From Primulina eburnea (lineage: Eukaryota > Streptophyta > Magnoliopsida > Lamiales > Gesneriaceae): DNA of 64,000 bases. How positions within the stretch are numbered: position 1 is the first letter of the stretch; every line of letters begins with the position of its first letter. Below, one piece after another: positions 36,693 to 46,909 of the stretch. The notes beneath the pieces are model-generated. The model was given only the letters and a program-made list of their open reading frames with translations. It searched no databases and was not told the origin of the DNA. The position numbers were made by a program, and so were the translations under genes. The stretch is from contig NW_027330830.1 of NCBI RefSeq assembly GCF_022965805.1, positions 62,001 through 126,000 of the forward strand. Direction: 5' to 3'.

Positions 36693-37593
36693 ATACCGCC
36701 TCGAAGAATTTCAGAAAAGGGCAGTACTTCGTCTGAACAGAGAGATGTATCAGAAACCCAGTTAGAAGAAAAGATGAAAGAGTTTGAGTTATTACAGCCG
36801 TCGATTCTGAGTGGTACTGAGACATCTGAAGATTGTCAGAACTGGTTTGATGATATAGAAATCTTGTTTGATTTGCTTGATTGTACAGATGAACAGAGGG
36901 TTAAAATGGTGCCTTATCAGTTACGAGAAGCCGCCAGGAGTTGGTGGATTACCAGTAGAAGAATGTGGGCACAGAGAGGTACAGTGATGTCGTGGGAAAT
37001 ATTCAGAACTTAATTCTATCGAAGATTTTTCTCAGCTTCGTACCGAGAGGACAAGAAATTAGAGTTTGAGAATTTGAGCCAAGGGCCGCTGAATACTGAG
37101 CAATATATTGCTAAATTCTCTACTCTACTGCATTTTGCTCCTCATTTAGCTGGAAATGATGAAGCTATAGTAAATCAGTTCATCAGAGGGTTGAACTCAG
37201 AGGTAGTTGCATTTATGAATTTGCAGCGACCTTACCATTTTGCTGACATCCTGAGTAGAGCGAAGAGAGCTAGAGGTGAGTTTGATTAGACAATTGACAA
37301 GGTTGTGTGTGAAGCCACTTCAGACACAGCAATCCCCTCTTCGATATGATCACGGCAGTACGAGTGGGAAGCAAGATGTGCTGAAAGCTCGAAAGAAGCC
37401 ATTCAAGAAGCTAGGAAGCGATTCATCTAGCTCTAGTGTTTCTGGTCCAAGTTATACTGGAGTGTATTGCAGAAGTTGCGGAGGAAGACATTCCACCGAA
37501 CAATGCCAGGGAGTAACTGGTAGATGCAATATTTGTGGACAGCCGGGACACTTTGCTAAAGTTTGTCCCCAGAAGCGTTCCCGAAGATCGTAG
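36693..37593 (+). pseudogene. gag: Element 3 gag remnant
   Basis: Homologous throughout to the element 4 gag. The first codon is ATA (36693) where element 2 has ATG (MPPRR); the first ATG is at 36774. Segments: gag core (CQNWFDDIEILFDLLDCTDE, AARSWWITSRR), then TAA at 37011 (a Glu codon in element 4), the second half of the core (LEFENLSQGPLNTEQYIAKF), a frameshift near 37265, and a C-terminal part with knuckles CRSCGGRHSTEQC and CNICGQPGHFAKVC, then TAG. At least one nonsense codon and one frameshift, so it is inactive. Confidence 0.85.
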
Positions 37594-39040
37594 GGAACAG
37601 AGTTCACTTGAAACCACAGATTCAGAATTCACAACAAGTACTGGTCTTTATGATTCTATTGCATATGTATTGATATATACTAATGCATTTGTTAAGAATA
37701 TCTTTGACTGAGTTGCATGGAGATATGCTGTATCTGTTGGGTTTGTATTTACTGTAGTATTGATGTCCTTGCTTGTTGAGGAAGTGTTGATATCAGAGAT
37801 TTCTGTATATATTGTATACTACAGTAAGATGAGAATGAAATAGAAATAGCTTATGATGTACTTGTGTTCCTGATTTGAACGCATTATTGATAAGCATATG
37901 CTGAACAAGTACAGACATATTGTAGAATTTTTCTATAAATGGTAAAAGTCAGACCAGATATGGATGATGAGTAGAGATTCACAGTAAGGATTCTAGATTT
38001 CGAATTCCTTTGATATCTGTGTTGTTTATGACTCGATTGATACAGAAAGGAACATATGGTATCCTTATGTATTCAGTAGATATACTGAAATCGAGCCTAA
38101 TATTGGCAGATCTGCCAGTATTGTACGAGTTGGCTGATATTGCCAGATAAGATTTCAGATTGCTTTATATCAGAAAGATAGATTGCAGAATTGAATTAAG
38201 ATCAGATATTAATTGTATGGTAGATTCAGTACAGAATGATATTGAATATCAAGAATGATACAGAACGAATTGAACGATTTGAAAGATTAACAGCAGAATA
38301 CTGAACAGGAGTTACATTGGAGTAATGTTTCTCTTTGGCATGTCTCAGTATGTTTAGAGATATTCTGAAGATTTATACTCGTTATATCTATGATATATGG
38401 ATATATTTGCAGTGTCTGGTTGATTGACTCGAGTAGTTGGAAATTATACTGAATATTTAAAGATTTTGTTGAATATTCTGAGAATTGTGAGTATTGTATA
38501 CAGAAATTATTCAGATAAGAATTCCGCTTGAAACAGATTGTATTCAGAATATGCGATATCTGAAGTTAGTATACAGATAGATTTTGATACAGTTGAGACA
38601 GAGATCAGTAACTGAGAACGAGACTGATGCCAGAAAGACCAGAAAGTTCAGAAATTTCAGAAATGTATTTTTTCTGATTGGGCAGATTATTTGATTCGAC
38701 TGTTGCTTTATATCTGCTGGGTATTGTTATTGTTCTAAATCAGTATTTGAGATATTTTTATATTGTTTTGGGGGAGCATATTATATTTGCAGATGATATA
38801 TAGCAATGGATCAGAATGGCATGAAGATCTGATTGATTTGTCAAAATCGATAGTATTGTTAGAATTTACAATCCTATATATTTACTAGATTAGTATAGAT
38901 TATTGTTATTCTGAATCAGTATTGATACAGATTTTCTGAACTGTTGAGGGTATATACAGTCCAGCTTGTATCAGAAATGAATTCTATAATTTCAGCAGTT
39001 CAGAAACGTGATCAGAATGGTCAGAGCAGTATTTCGATAA
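37594..39040 (+). pseudogene. Element 3 degenerate pol-derived region
   Basis: No long frame. The sequence matches the reverse complement of about 53800-55490 in element 4; for example 37660-37730 pairs with 55400-55475 and 38710-38890 with about 54430-54550. Short stretches resemble the protease-to-RT spacer of Tekay-like pol, with many stops. Near 39040 it ends abruptly in oppositely oriented leader sequence. Confidence 0.65.
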
Positions 39041-39044
39041 TCAG

Positions 39045-39424
39045 AGCAGTTCAGACGAAGTACTACCTCTCTCTGGAATTCTCCGAGGCGGTATATCTGA
39101 ATATCAAACAAATCAACATACAATCGGTATAATCTGTCTCAGCCCTCCTCTGATCATATACCTCTGATTCAGACTCGGTTCTGATCCAGGCTTAGTAAGT
39201 ACATGCTGCAATCAACTCAGATACAAACAACACGTAATAGGGAAGACAGTAAATCATGCTAGCACACATCATGCTAATCAACATTGACGTAAATCTCATG
39301 CTAGCAATCACATGCAAGGAAGAAAATTCAATCTACCCCGCTCATTCTCAGCTATCTCAGTCTGAAGAATCTATCAATTCTGACTATCTTAATCTAAAGG
39401 ATCTATCGCTCTGATACCACCTGT
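39045..39424 (-). mobile_element. Gag start, leader and primer site of an element 4-type copy (fragment)
   Basis: Nearly identical to 56404-56779: the first gag codons (again ATA for ATG), the leader, and TGGTATCAGAGC on the minus strand (39408-39419), adjoining the LTR at 39425. Its presence outside the 3' LTR of element 4 shows a tandem LTR arrangement or recombination with another copy. Confidence 0.82.
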
Positions 39425-41139
39425 TGTGGGGACCCGGACGCTAATCATCTTCTTACTCAACTTTTTGGGATTTAATTATCAATTAAGATAAAACAGGGTC
39501 TAAAAATTTTTCTTTTTAAATTATAACTGCGAAAGGTAATGGACTCTAAATACTATACATGTCTGTATATAAAAATACAAATTCAGTATTAAAATACAAT
39601 AATGTACAACCTTCTAATCTAAGGTTCACTACTAAAGTTCTAGTAGTAAAATCCAATCTACTGTAAGTCCGGAATCACCACGCTAAACTCGTCTTCTCTC
39701 GTCATCTTCTCGACCCTGATCCAGCCCCACCTGTTGTAATGCACACATACAAAACACGACAACAGCCGGATAACTCCGGTGAGAATAAATCCCAGTATAA
39801 AACATGGTAAGCATGTATATAAACAAACTAATTCATAAAACATGCGATCATGTGTAAACACAATATATTTCATAATCTATGAAATTAAGCATGCAACTCA
39901 AAATCAGATAAACATGCATATAAACAATCTAAATCATAAAACATGCTAGCACAACTGAAAGCAATAACGATGGGTTCCATGATCTAGGAGCCACATCCAT
40001 ATAAGCATGAAGTCCTAATCAAATCATGTCTAGACTTGACTCGATCTATAACTCTAGGGTTCCCGGGGTGAATAAGACGTCACTGGCTGTCACCTACCCA
40101 ACCACTCGGGGCGACTGTACGTCTTATTCCTAGACTTCGGTCCGAGCTGTATCGACGGCTGGCAATAGGAGTAATGACTACTCCTAAGTTGAGATACACC
40201 GAACGTCTAGAAGTCTGACAATGACTGTCAAGACTTTCCTATCTTAAATGCAATGAATAACAATCTGTAAACAAAGCATAATCATATTCATAACTGAATA
40301 TCCCAATTATCTTACCTGCTTGAATACAATTCTAAAATCAAAGCATAATCAGGTAATAATATAAATAATAATCTAGTATGTGATTTTATTGGGAAACTCA
40401 AATCAATCTAATTTGAGTTATGCTTCCCGAATATCACATGAATTATACCTTTGTCGTCCCTATCTGACGAAGACGATGACCTATATCCAAATCTGTCCAT
40501 ATCAAATGTCCTTGTGTAGCCTGCGTTGATAGTAACACAGTACCGAAGTCGGATTTCAATTCAGATAGACGGTTTACTCGCAAATCAATTTAAGAAAATA
40601 AGAACGAAGCTTTTTCCCTCACCCTCGATTTCTCCTCTTCTGAAATGAGATTTACGCCTGTAAATATATATATATATACTTACACTCACATGCAGCAAAG
40701 CACATGGCTCGTCCTTCGCGCAACACGTCTCGCGCATATGCGCGGCCACTACTCGCGCATATGCGCGAGACCTACTGTCTCGGCGAAACTGCTACTCGCG
40801 CATATGCGCCATTAATTCCGCGCATATGCGCCACCCCTTCTAACCCTCCCGCGCATATGCGCCACTCTACTCGCGCATATGCGCCACTGGTTCTGGCCTT
40901 GCCGCGCATGTGCGCGCATTATCTCGCGCATGTGCGCGCAAGCCTCGGCCAGCTCCGCGCATGTGCGCCCTCTCACTTATTGCACACACATTTCACACCT
41001 TTATCATGTGTCCTAGTCCGATCCGTTCCGTCTATAATCATCTCGATTAATTTAATAAATCATTCCGGATTAATCTCCGATTACAGTAATCATATCCAAA
41101 TCATTTCAGATTACGGTAATTAAATTTCCGGGCATTACA
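39425..41139 (-). mobile_element. Element 4: 3' LTR (1715 bp, internally deleted)
   Basis: TGTGGGGACCCGGACG...CCGGGCATTACA on the plus strand, followed by a polypurine tract. It lacks about 470 bp present at 57858-58330 of the 5' LTR; the junction is 'atcaaatgtccttgtg' at 40500. Otherwise the two LTRs are nearly identical. Confidence 0.9.
40665..40975 (-). promoter_or_regulatory. CGCGCATATGCGCG palindrome cluster and TATA box, element 4 3' LTR
   Basis: About ten copies of CGCGCATATGCGC or CGCGCATGTGCGC (palindromic around CATATG/CATGTG), spaced 8-25 bp, at about 40720-40970. In element orientation they are followed by TGCTGCATGTGAG and a long TATATATA run (40665-40678). Placement matches the GC clusters of the other LTRs with a third motif sequence. 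Confidence 0.6.
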
Positions 41140-41672
41140 TTTCTCCCCCTCTTAGATCTGAGTTCGTCCTCGAACTCACCAATCATCAAACCAAATCTAT
41201 CAGACGAACTGTATAACAAAGGTTAACATCCAAATTCATTTCACTAGCCGAATCACTCCCATATTACTCGCTATACAACACCCGTATACGCCAATTGCAA
41301 CCCATAACAAAGCAATACCACCTGTAGTTGCTATTCCATCTGTTTATTCCCAATTAAGGACATATTCCATCATCGGTTTCAGGTACCACTCGTCATCATC
41401 CGACATTGGTTTCCTAATTCATTCAGCACTATCTTGATAACTAGTGCTAACATCCAGCACTAGAGTTCTACTAATATCTTTCAATATCTGAACAAGACAC
41501 TTCGACTACCTGTCACTTTGTGAACAATCTGCCAGAGAGAGCTGATGATATAATCTACCACAAGTACACACTTAATCGTAATCATAGTCTGATATACTCT
41601 ACTCGAAATCATCCTTCTAGTCAATCTGACTATTTCTTTGACAGGGATCTTTGTCACCTAGTTCTGTTTGTA
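41140..41672 (-). other. Element 4: polypurine tract and 3' interior remnant
   Basis: Starts 'tttctccccctcttag', purine-rich on the minus strand and so the polypurine tract. The remaining ~515 bp has no convincing reading frame, and is cut by the outer CRM-derived element (target CATCA at 41673-41677). Confidence 0.7.
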
Positions 41673-41677
41673 CATCA

Positions 41678-42490
41678 TGATATGAATCTGGCTAGGCACT
41701 GTGTGCAAATGTTTGGGGAAAAATTTAAGTGGCGTTGTTGGTTTGGACTTTCAAGCTTGATTGTGATAAAAGATGATGAATCAAGCATATTCAAAGCAAG
41801 TAGTGGAGTTCAACAAAGAATTGCCGAAGCTCCAGCGCACCCGCGCTCAAAACAGGGCCGCACCCGCGCTCAAATTGCCGAAGCACTAGCGCACCCGCGC
41901 TCATGCAAGGGCCGCACCCGCGGTCATGTTTTTTCCTAAAAAAAAAAAAAAAAAAAAAAAAATTTTTTTTTTTTTTTTTTTCCGAAGCCAAACCGCTCCC
42001 GCGGTCCTTACGTCACTGCACCCGCGGTGTTCTGGCGGACTTGCGTGTCAAAGTTGCTAATTAGCTCATTTAAGCTTTTCACACTACTTTCTTGTTTTGT
42101 TTTATCTATTTAATCATTGTAAACATTATGAACGAAATGATTATTGAATATGGAATGAAAAACACTTGAGAATTCTCTCAAAACTTGCAAAGTTTATACT
42201 TTGTGTTTATCAAAATCAAACTTATCAAAGATTGCATCTTTGTGGCGTTTGTCGATTGTTCTTGCACGGATTGTCATAGGCATCGTTCTTTGAAGGTTCG
42301 TTCTAGATTCAATTGTTATCTTCGTTGATATTTGTTGCTAAGTGTTTAAATCACTTAGAGGTGAATATCACACCAATCGTTACTTGTTTCAAAAGATCGG
42401 GATAATATAATCGATCCTTGTTTGTTATTGAATTGAGGGTGCGATTTCTATATTCGTGCTTGCCTTTCATTCGTACGAGGATTCGTATCA
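41678..42490 (+). mobile_element. Outer CRM-derived element: 5' LTR
   Basis: 813 bp, TGATATGAATC...GGATTCGTATCA. The end (CTATATTCGTGCTTGCCTTT...GTATCA) is shared with the inner CRM-like LTR, the start is not. A GC-motif cluster lies at about 41840-42032, and an (A)25(T)19 tract at 41938-41981. Confidence 0.93.
41840..42032 (+). promoter_or_regulatory. GCACCCGCGGT cluster split by an (A)n(T)n palindrome, outer CRM-derived 5' LTR
   Basis: Units GCGCACCCGCGCT, CCGCACCCGCGGT and variants surround 25 A followed by 19 T (41938-41981), a perfect hairpin. The layout is the same in all four CRM-type LTRs of this window. Confidence 0.6.
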
Positions 42491-42492
42491 TT

Positions 42493-42504
42493 TGGTATCA
42501 GAGC
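42493..42504 (+). other. Primer-binding site, outer CRM-derived element (initiator tRNA-Met)
   Basis: TGGTATCAGAGC, 2 bp after the LTR. Confidence 0.88.
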
Positions 42505-42522
42505 TTTGGTTCATTGATTCAA

Positions 42523-43179
42523 GTAAGTCTATCCTTGTTGTTGTTGTTATTTTCAGATCTGTCTAAAAAAATATAAAAGAAAAAAAAAATCCGTTTTGTT
42601 ATCAGATCTGTTGTATCCTTGTTGTTTCTATTGTCAAATATTTCTATATCAGAAAAGAAAAACAAAAATTTCGTTTTGTTATCAGATCTGTGTTATCCTT
42701 TGTTCTGTTATCAGATCTGTGGTATCTTTTTGTTTCTATTGTTCTATCTATCAAAAACAAAAACAAAAATTCGTTCTGTTCTCAGATTTGTGTTATCTTT
42801 TGTTCTATTTCCAGATCTGTGTTATTTCTACCATCCTTTGTTATTGATAATCCAAAATTCTTGAAAAAAAAAAAAATTTGTTCTGTGTTATTGTGTCGTT
42901 CTTGTTATTGTGCAATCCAAGTGAAACAGTTGCAAGTGTTCACAAGTTGAATCTTGTTAGTTTGATATACAAGTACAAAGCTTGATCACACCTTTGAAAG
43001 AACTATCAAATTCGAGTGAAAAAAAAAAAACACTTGAGTGCGAGCGTTATTTCTTTGGAGTGACCGGTGAGTATTTTGTAGTGAGAAAAAAAAAAGGTGA
43101 GTCGAGTGAATTTCTATTGGAGTGATCAGTGAGAATTTGGGTGAGGAATAATTTTTATTTCTACTAACATTTCTTGCAG
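42523..43179 (+). other. Putative leader intron, outer CRM-derived element (657 bp)
   Basis: The donor GTAAGT follows the primer site by 18 bp. The acceptor 'ctactaacatttcttgcag' has a plant-like branch point (CTAAC) and pyrimidine tract, 5 bp before the ATG at 43185. The inner element has the same arrangement. The span holds degenerate tandem copies of 'gttatcagatctgtgttatc' (about 42585-42840). Confidence 0.55.
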
Positions 43180-43184
43180 GTACA

Positions 43185-45425
43185 ATGTTTGAAACAAAAT
43201 TGGAGGAGGTAGGAGATGACACGAACCAAGAATTTTCTAAGGTCCAAATTGAGGAATTGTTCGATCATTTTAGTAGGATAATGAGGACCGAAATGGAGCA
43301 TTTACGTGAGAGGTTTGATAGGCTTGAGGTTAGTACGAGTGAAAATAAATCTAAGCCTAACGGGTTGGATAGAATATGTGAAAAGGAGTTTAAGCCTCTA
43401 CGTGAGAGGTATAGACGGAGTGAAGGAGAGGAAAAGTATAATATGCAAGATGATGGAAAAAGACGAGTTAATAGAATTGGTGGGAATAGAGCTTTACAAG
43501 TGGATCATTATGATGATATACAATATGATGATGATAGGCGAAGTAAAAGAATTGGAGGCGATAGATCGTTGTATTTGCATCGTGATGATGATAGGCGATG
43601 TGAGGAGAATAGAAGAAGTGAACTTGATGTGGATAGGGAATCTTTGAAACCTAATTGGCGGAGGAGTTTGGGAGAGAAAATCATTGCTACGCCAAAGAAG
43701 GAATCGAAACGTGAAGTTGATTGGTCTAGGAGAGTCAAGGAGAGTGGAGCATCACACTTGGTAACGGGTGATGATAGAAAGTGCAAATCGAGTGGTAAAC
43801 ATGGAAGTGACTCGTGGAAGGAGTTATTGAAAACCGCACGAATGTCGAGTGAAGAGAAGTTGGTTTTTAAACATGGGTATCAAGGTACATCTAAAATTTC
43901 AAATGTTAGTACTTATGATATTCAATGTGTTTGGTGTCTAGAGTTTGGACATAATATCAGTCAATGTCGACGTGAGGAATTTACTGTAGTAAAATCGCCA
44001 GTTGAGCTTAAATCTCTAATGGAGGTTGATGTTGTGGTTGATATTGAATCTCAAGTGGATGTAGAGGATGTTGTTGAGTATGTAGCTGAAGTTGAGATTG
44101 TTGGTAAACTTGAACATGAACTTGAGGTGGTGATTAATAGCATTGGAGATGATGTTATTCCACTAGATAGTGAGATGAATGTATTGGATTCTAGAGTTGA
44201 ATGTGAATCTATAGATACAGTCGAATGTGGAGTTGAAGTGAGCATTGATGTTGAACCTAAAGTGGAGGTTGAAAGAATTGAAGAGGTTGGTATTCCATTG
44301 ATTTATGACTTGAGCATAGAGTGTTATGCTAAGGAGGGTGAATCCTTAGATGGTGAGTTTGTTTCTAATGTGTGTTCTATGGATGAAAACGAAGAAACTT
44401 TGTTGTTCAAAACATTTGAAGAAAAACATATTTCTTTTGATCAATTGACACGAAAAGAAATTTTTGATGATCAATTGAAGTTTATTGTAAAGAGTGAAAA
44501 AGAAATTAATATGGTCGAAAGAATGAGTGAACAAAAAGGTGAGATGGCCATAGAAAAGAAACAAGAGAGAAAAGAAAAAGAAAAAGAGGTCAAAGAAAAG
44601 AAAAATAAATCAAAGACCCAAAAGATTGAAAAGAGTGAGGTGGAGAGTTTCTTATTCTTGTATAAACCATTTCATGTACCTTTGTACAAATTGGTTTATT
44701 CTCATTGTGATGATATAGCCGGTTCAATTCCGAGCATTGCTATTTCTTATTTGCAGGTTCTTGGGGTTGTCATACCAATGAGACAAGTGAATTTTACTAA
44801 AGGGAGAACCCAAGGGTCCGAGCCTAGAAAATTCAAGTGCCATCAAGATGAGCTTGGTAAGAAAGTTGAAAATGTGATGATGAAAAGTAAAACAATTGTT
44901 GATGGTGTGAGATTGCAATGGGATGATCCATATGATTTCAAGAGAAATCACCGTGAGGTAAGGGTAGTAACCACTGCAACGACTGGGAGGTATGATTTGC
45001 TTCCCTATTTTAATTTTGTGTTGTTTTGTTTTCAAGAATGTGGAGAATGTGTTGCAAATATGGTGGTTAAGGGATCGAATGTAAATTTATCCTTATTCCT
45101 AGATTGTTATGAATTTAAGGCCATGGATGAATTGCATGTACCTACTATGAATTTTGATGTTTCATTATTTAATAAGTTCGTAGGATTTGTTTGCTACAAG
45201 GGTTTATATGCATTGGAGTTAAATTTTTGTAATGAGATAAGATATCGCATTGATAGTACACGTGACGTGTCTTATTTGCATGATTTGAATTTAATTGGTG
45301 ATGGCTTTGAGAGGTTGATGGTTGGACATGATAATTATTTCATTTATGATGAATATATGTTTAGAGATAATAAACTATTTGGTATATATTTATTTCAGGA
45401 TCGACTTGTTCTTGAGATTCATAAC
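43185..45425 (+). CDS. Outer CRM-derived open reading frame, 5' segment (747 codons)
   Basis: The first ~60 residues match the intact CRM-like Gag ([12 protein letters not shown] shared). A CCHC knuckle CVWCLEFGHNISQC lies near residue 248. The centre is an acidic, Val/Glu-rich region, then a Lys/Glu-rich coiled-coil-like stretch (residues ~440-485), then DDIAGSIPSIAISYLQ, aligning with [15 protein letters not shown] before RT of the intact element. No protease DGGS, RT YFDD or RNase H motif is seen. The last ~60 residues align weakly with the start of CRM integrase (FIYDEYMFRDNKLFG with [15 protein letters not shown]). The stop is the TGA created by the inner LTR; before that insertion the frame continued in phase at 52448. 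It probably acts as a structural or trans-complemented protein, if at all. Confidence 0.72.
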
Positions 45426-45830
45426 TGATGCAAACGTGGTTGATCAAGCACCAAAGAAAGCATGGGAGTCGTTGGAGTTTCCCGAAGGACCTATAACGAG
45501 GGGACGAAGCAAGAAGTTTAAAGATGCACTTCAAGGACTCATGATGAGCTATCAAGGAAGTCCTACAAGTTGGATGTCTAAATTAGAGGAGGTTGGGAAT
45601 CATGGGAATGATATTGGAGGTCTTTGGAATTTAATTCAAGGTCAATTGCCGCAGCAGGACTGCACCCGCGCTATGTTATACATTGCACCCGCGTTCCATA
45701 ATGATCAAAGTGAAGAAAATCCCCGAAGCAATACCGCACCCGCGGTCTAACATGAACCGCACCCGCGGTGCAAGAGTGCACCCGCGCTCCTACAAGGACC
45801 GCACCCGCGGTCTTGTAAAAAAAAAAAAAA

Positions 45831-45867
<37 letters not shown>

Positions 45868-46368
45868 CGAAGCCTGACCGCACCCGCGGTCTTTCAACAG
45901 CGCACCCGCGGTCCTTTAGTGCACTTCCGTGTCAAAGTTTCTAATTATCTCATTTAAGCTTTTCACACTACTTTTCTTGTATTTTATTGCTTATATAATT
46001 GATGTATTAGACTTGAACGAAATTAATCATTGAAGATATATAAAATTGCATTGAGTTCTCTCAATCTTGCAAGGCTTTTGTGCTTTGTGTTTATCAAAAT
46101 CAAACTTATCAAAGATTTCATCTTTGTGGCGTTTGTCGATTGTTCTTCGCACGGATTGTCAAAACAAGTTCTTTGAAGGTTCGTTCGAGATTCAATTGTT
46201 ATCATCGTTGATATTTGTTGCTAAGATTTAATATCTTAGAGGTGAATATCACAAATCTTTACTTGTTTCAAAAGATCGGGACAACAAATCGATCCTTGTT
46301 TGATATTGAGTTGAGGGTGCGATTTCTATATTCGTGCTTGCCTTTCATTCGTACGAGGATTCGTATCA
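45426..46368 (+). mobile_element. CRM-like element: 5' LTR
   Basis: 943 bp. Contains the repeated GCACCCGCGGT motifs at about 45660-45915, an (A)18(T)33 tract at 45817-45867, and a possible TATA box 'cttatataatt' near 45988. Confidence 0.94.
45660..45918 (+). promoter_or_regulatory. GCACCCGCGGT cluster with (A)n(T)n palindrome, CRM-like 5' LTR
   Basis: At least seven copies of (AC)CGCACCCGCGGT or CTGCACCCGCGCT, five before and two after 18 A plus 33 T (45817-45867). The motif equals that of the element 1 and 3 LTRs in the same element orientation. Confidence 0.6.
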
Positions 46369-46370
46369 TT

Positions 46371-46382
46371 TGGTATCAGAGC
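46371..46382 (+). other. Primer-binding site, CRM-like element (initiator tRNA-Met)
   Basis: TGGTATCAGAGC, 2 bp after the LTR. Confidence 0.9.
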
Positions 46383-46400
46383 TTAGGCTCATTGATTCAA

Positions 46401-46889
46401 GTAAGTTATCCTTTTTTTTTTTTTTTTTTTTTGTGTTCAGATCTGTTTAAAAAAAAATTATTGTTCTGTTTCAGATCTGTGTTATATTGTTGTTTCTATT
46501 GTCATATCTATCAAAAACAAAAACAAAAATTCGATCTGTATCAAATCTGTGTTATCCTTTCGTTTCTGTGTCCAGATTTGTGTTATCCTTTGTTCTGCCT
46601 TAAGATCTGTGTTATTTTCTATCATCCTTTGTCATTCTTGAATCTAGAATTTTCGAAAATTTGTGTATCATCGTTCTTGTTATTGTGCAGTCCAAGTGAG
46701 ACAGTTGCGAGTGTCCACGAAGTGAATCTTTTTGTTTGATAAAAAAAAAATACAAAGATTGAGCACACCTTTGAGAGAAAAATCAAATTTGAGTGGAAAA
46801 ATCATTTGAGTGCGAGAGCTATTTCTTTGGAGTGATCGTGAGAATTTGGGTGAGGAAAATCTTTTATTTCTACTAACGTTTTATTGCAG
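46401..46889 (+). other. Putative leader intron, CRM-like element (489 bp)
   Basis: Donor GTAAGT (46401-46406) 18 bp after the primer site; acceptor 'ctactaacgttttattgcag' ending 46889, 20 bp before the ATG at 46910. The sites are at equivalent places to those of the outer element although the sequence between differs in length. Confidence 0.55.
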
Positions 46890-46909
46890 GTATAAAATCT
46901 GAAATTAAA

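Noticed and set aside
41938..41981. Long A/T tract as an assembly artefact or poly(A) tail of a retrogene
   Set aside because: Present at the same site in four LTR copies with A followed by T, and no gene-like sequence upstream; kept as a real LTR feature, exact length uncertain.
42596..42950. Three overlapping 81-86 codon hydrophobic frames in the CRM-type leader
   Set aside because: They arise from the tandem AGATCTGT units inside a putative intron; three frames over the same repeat argue against coding.
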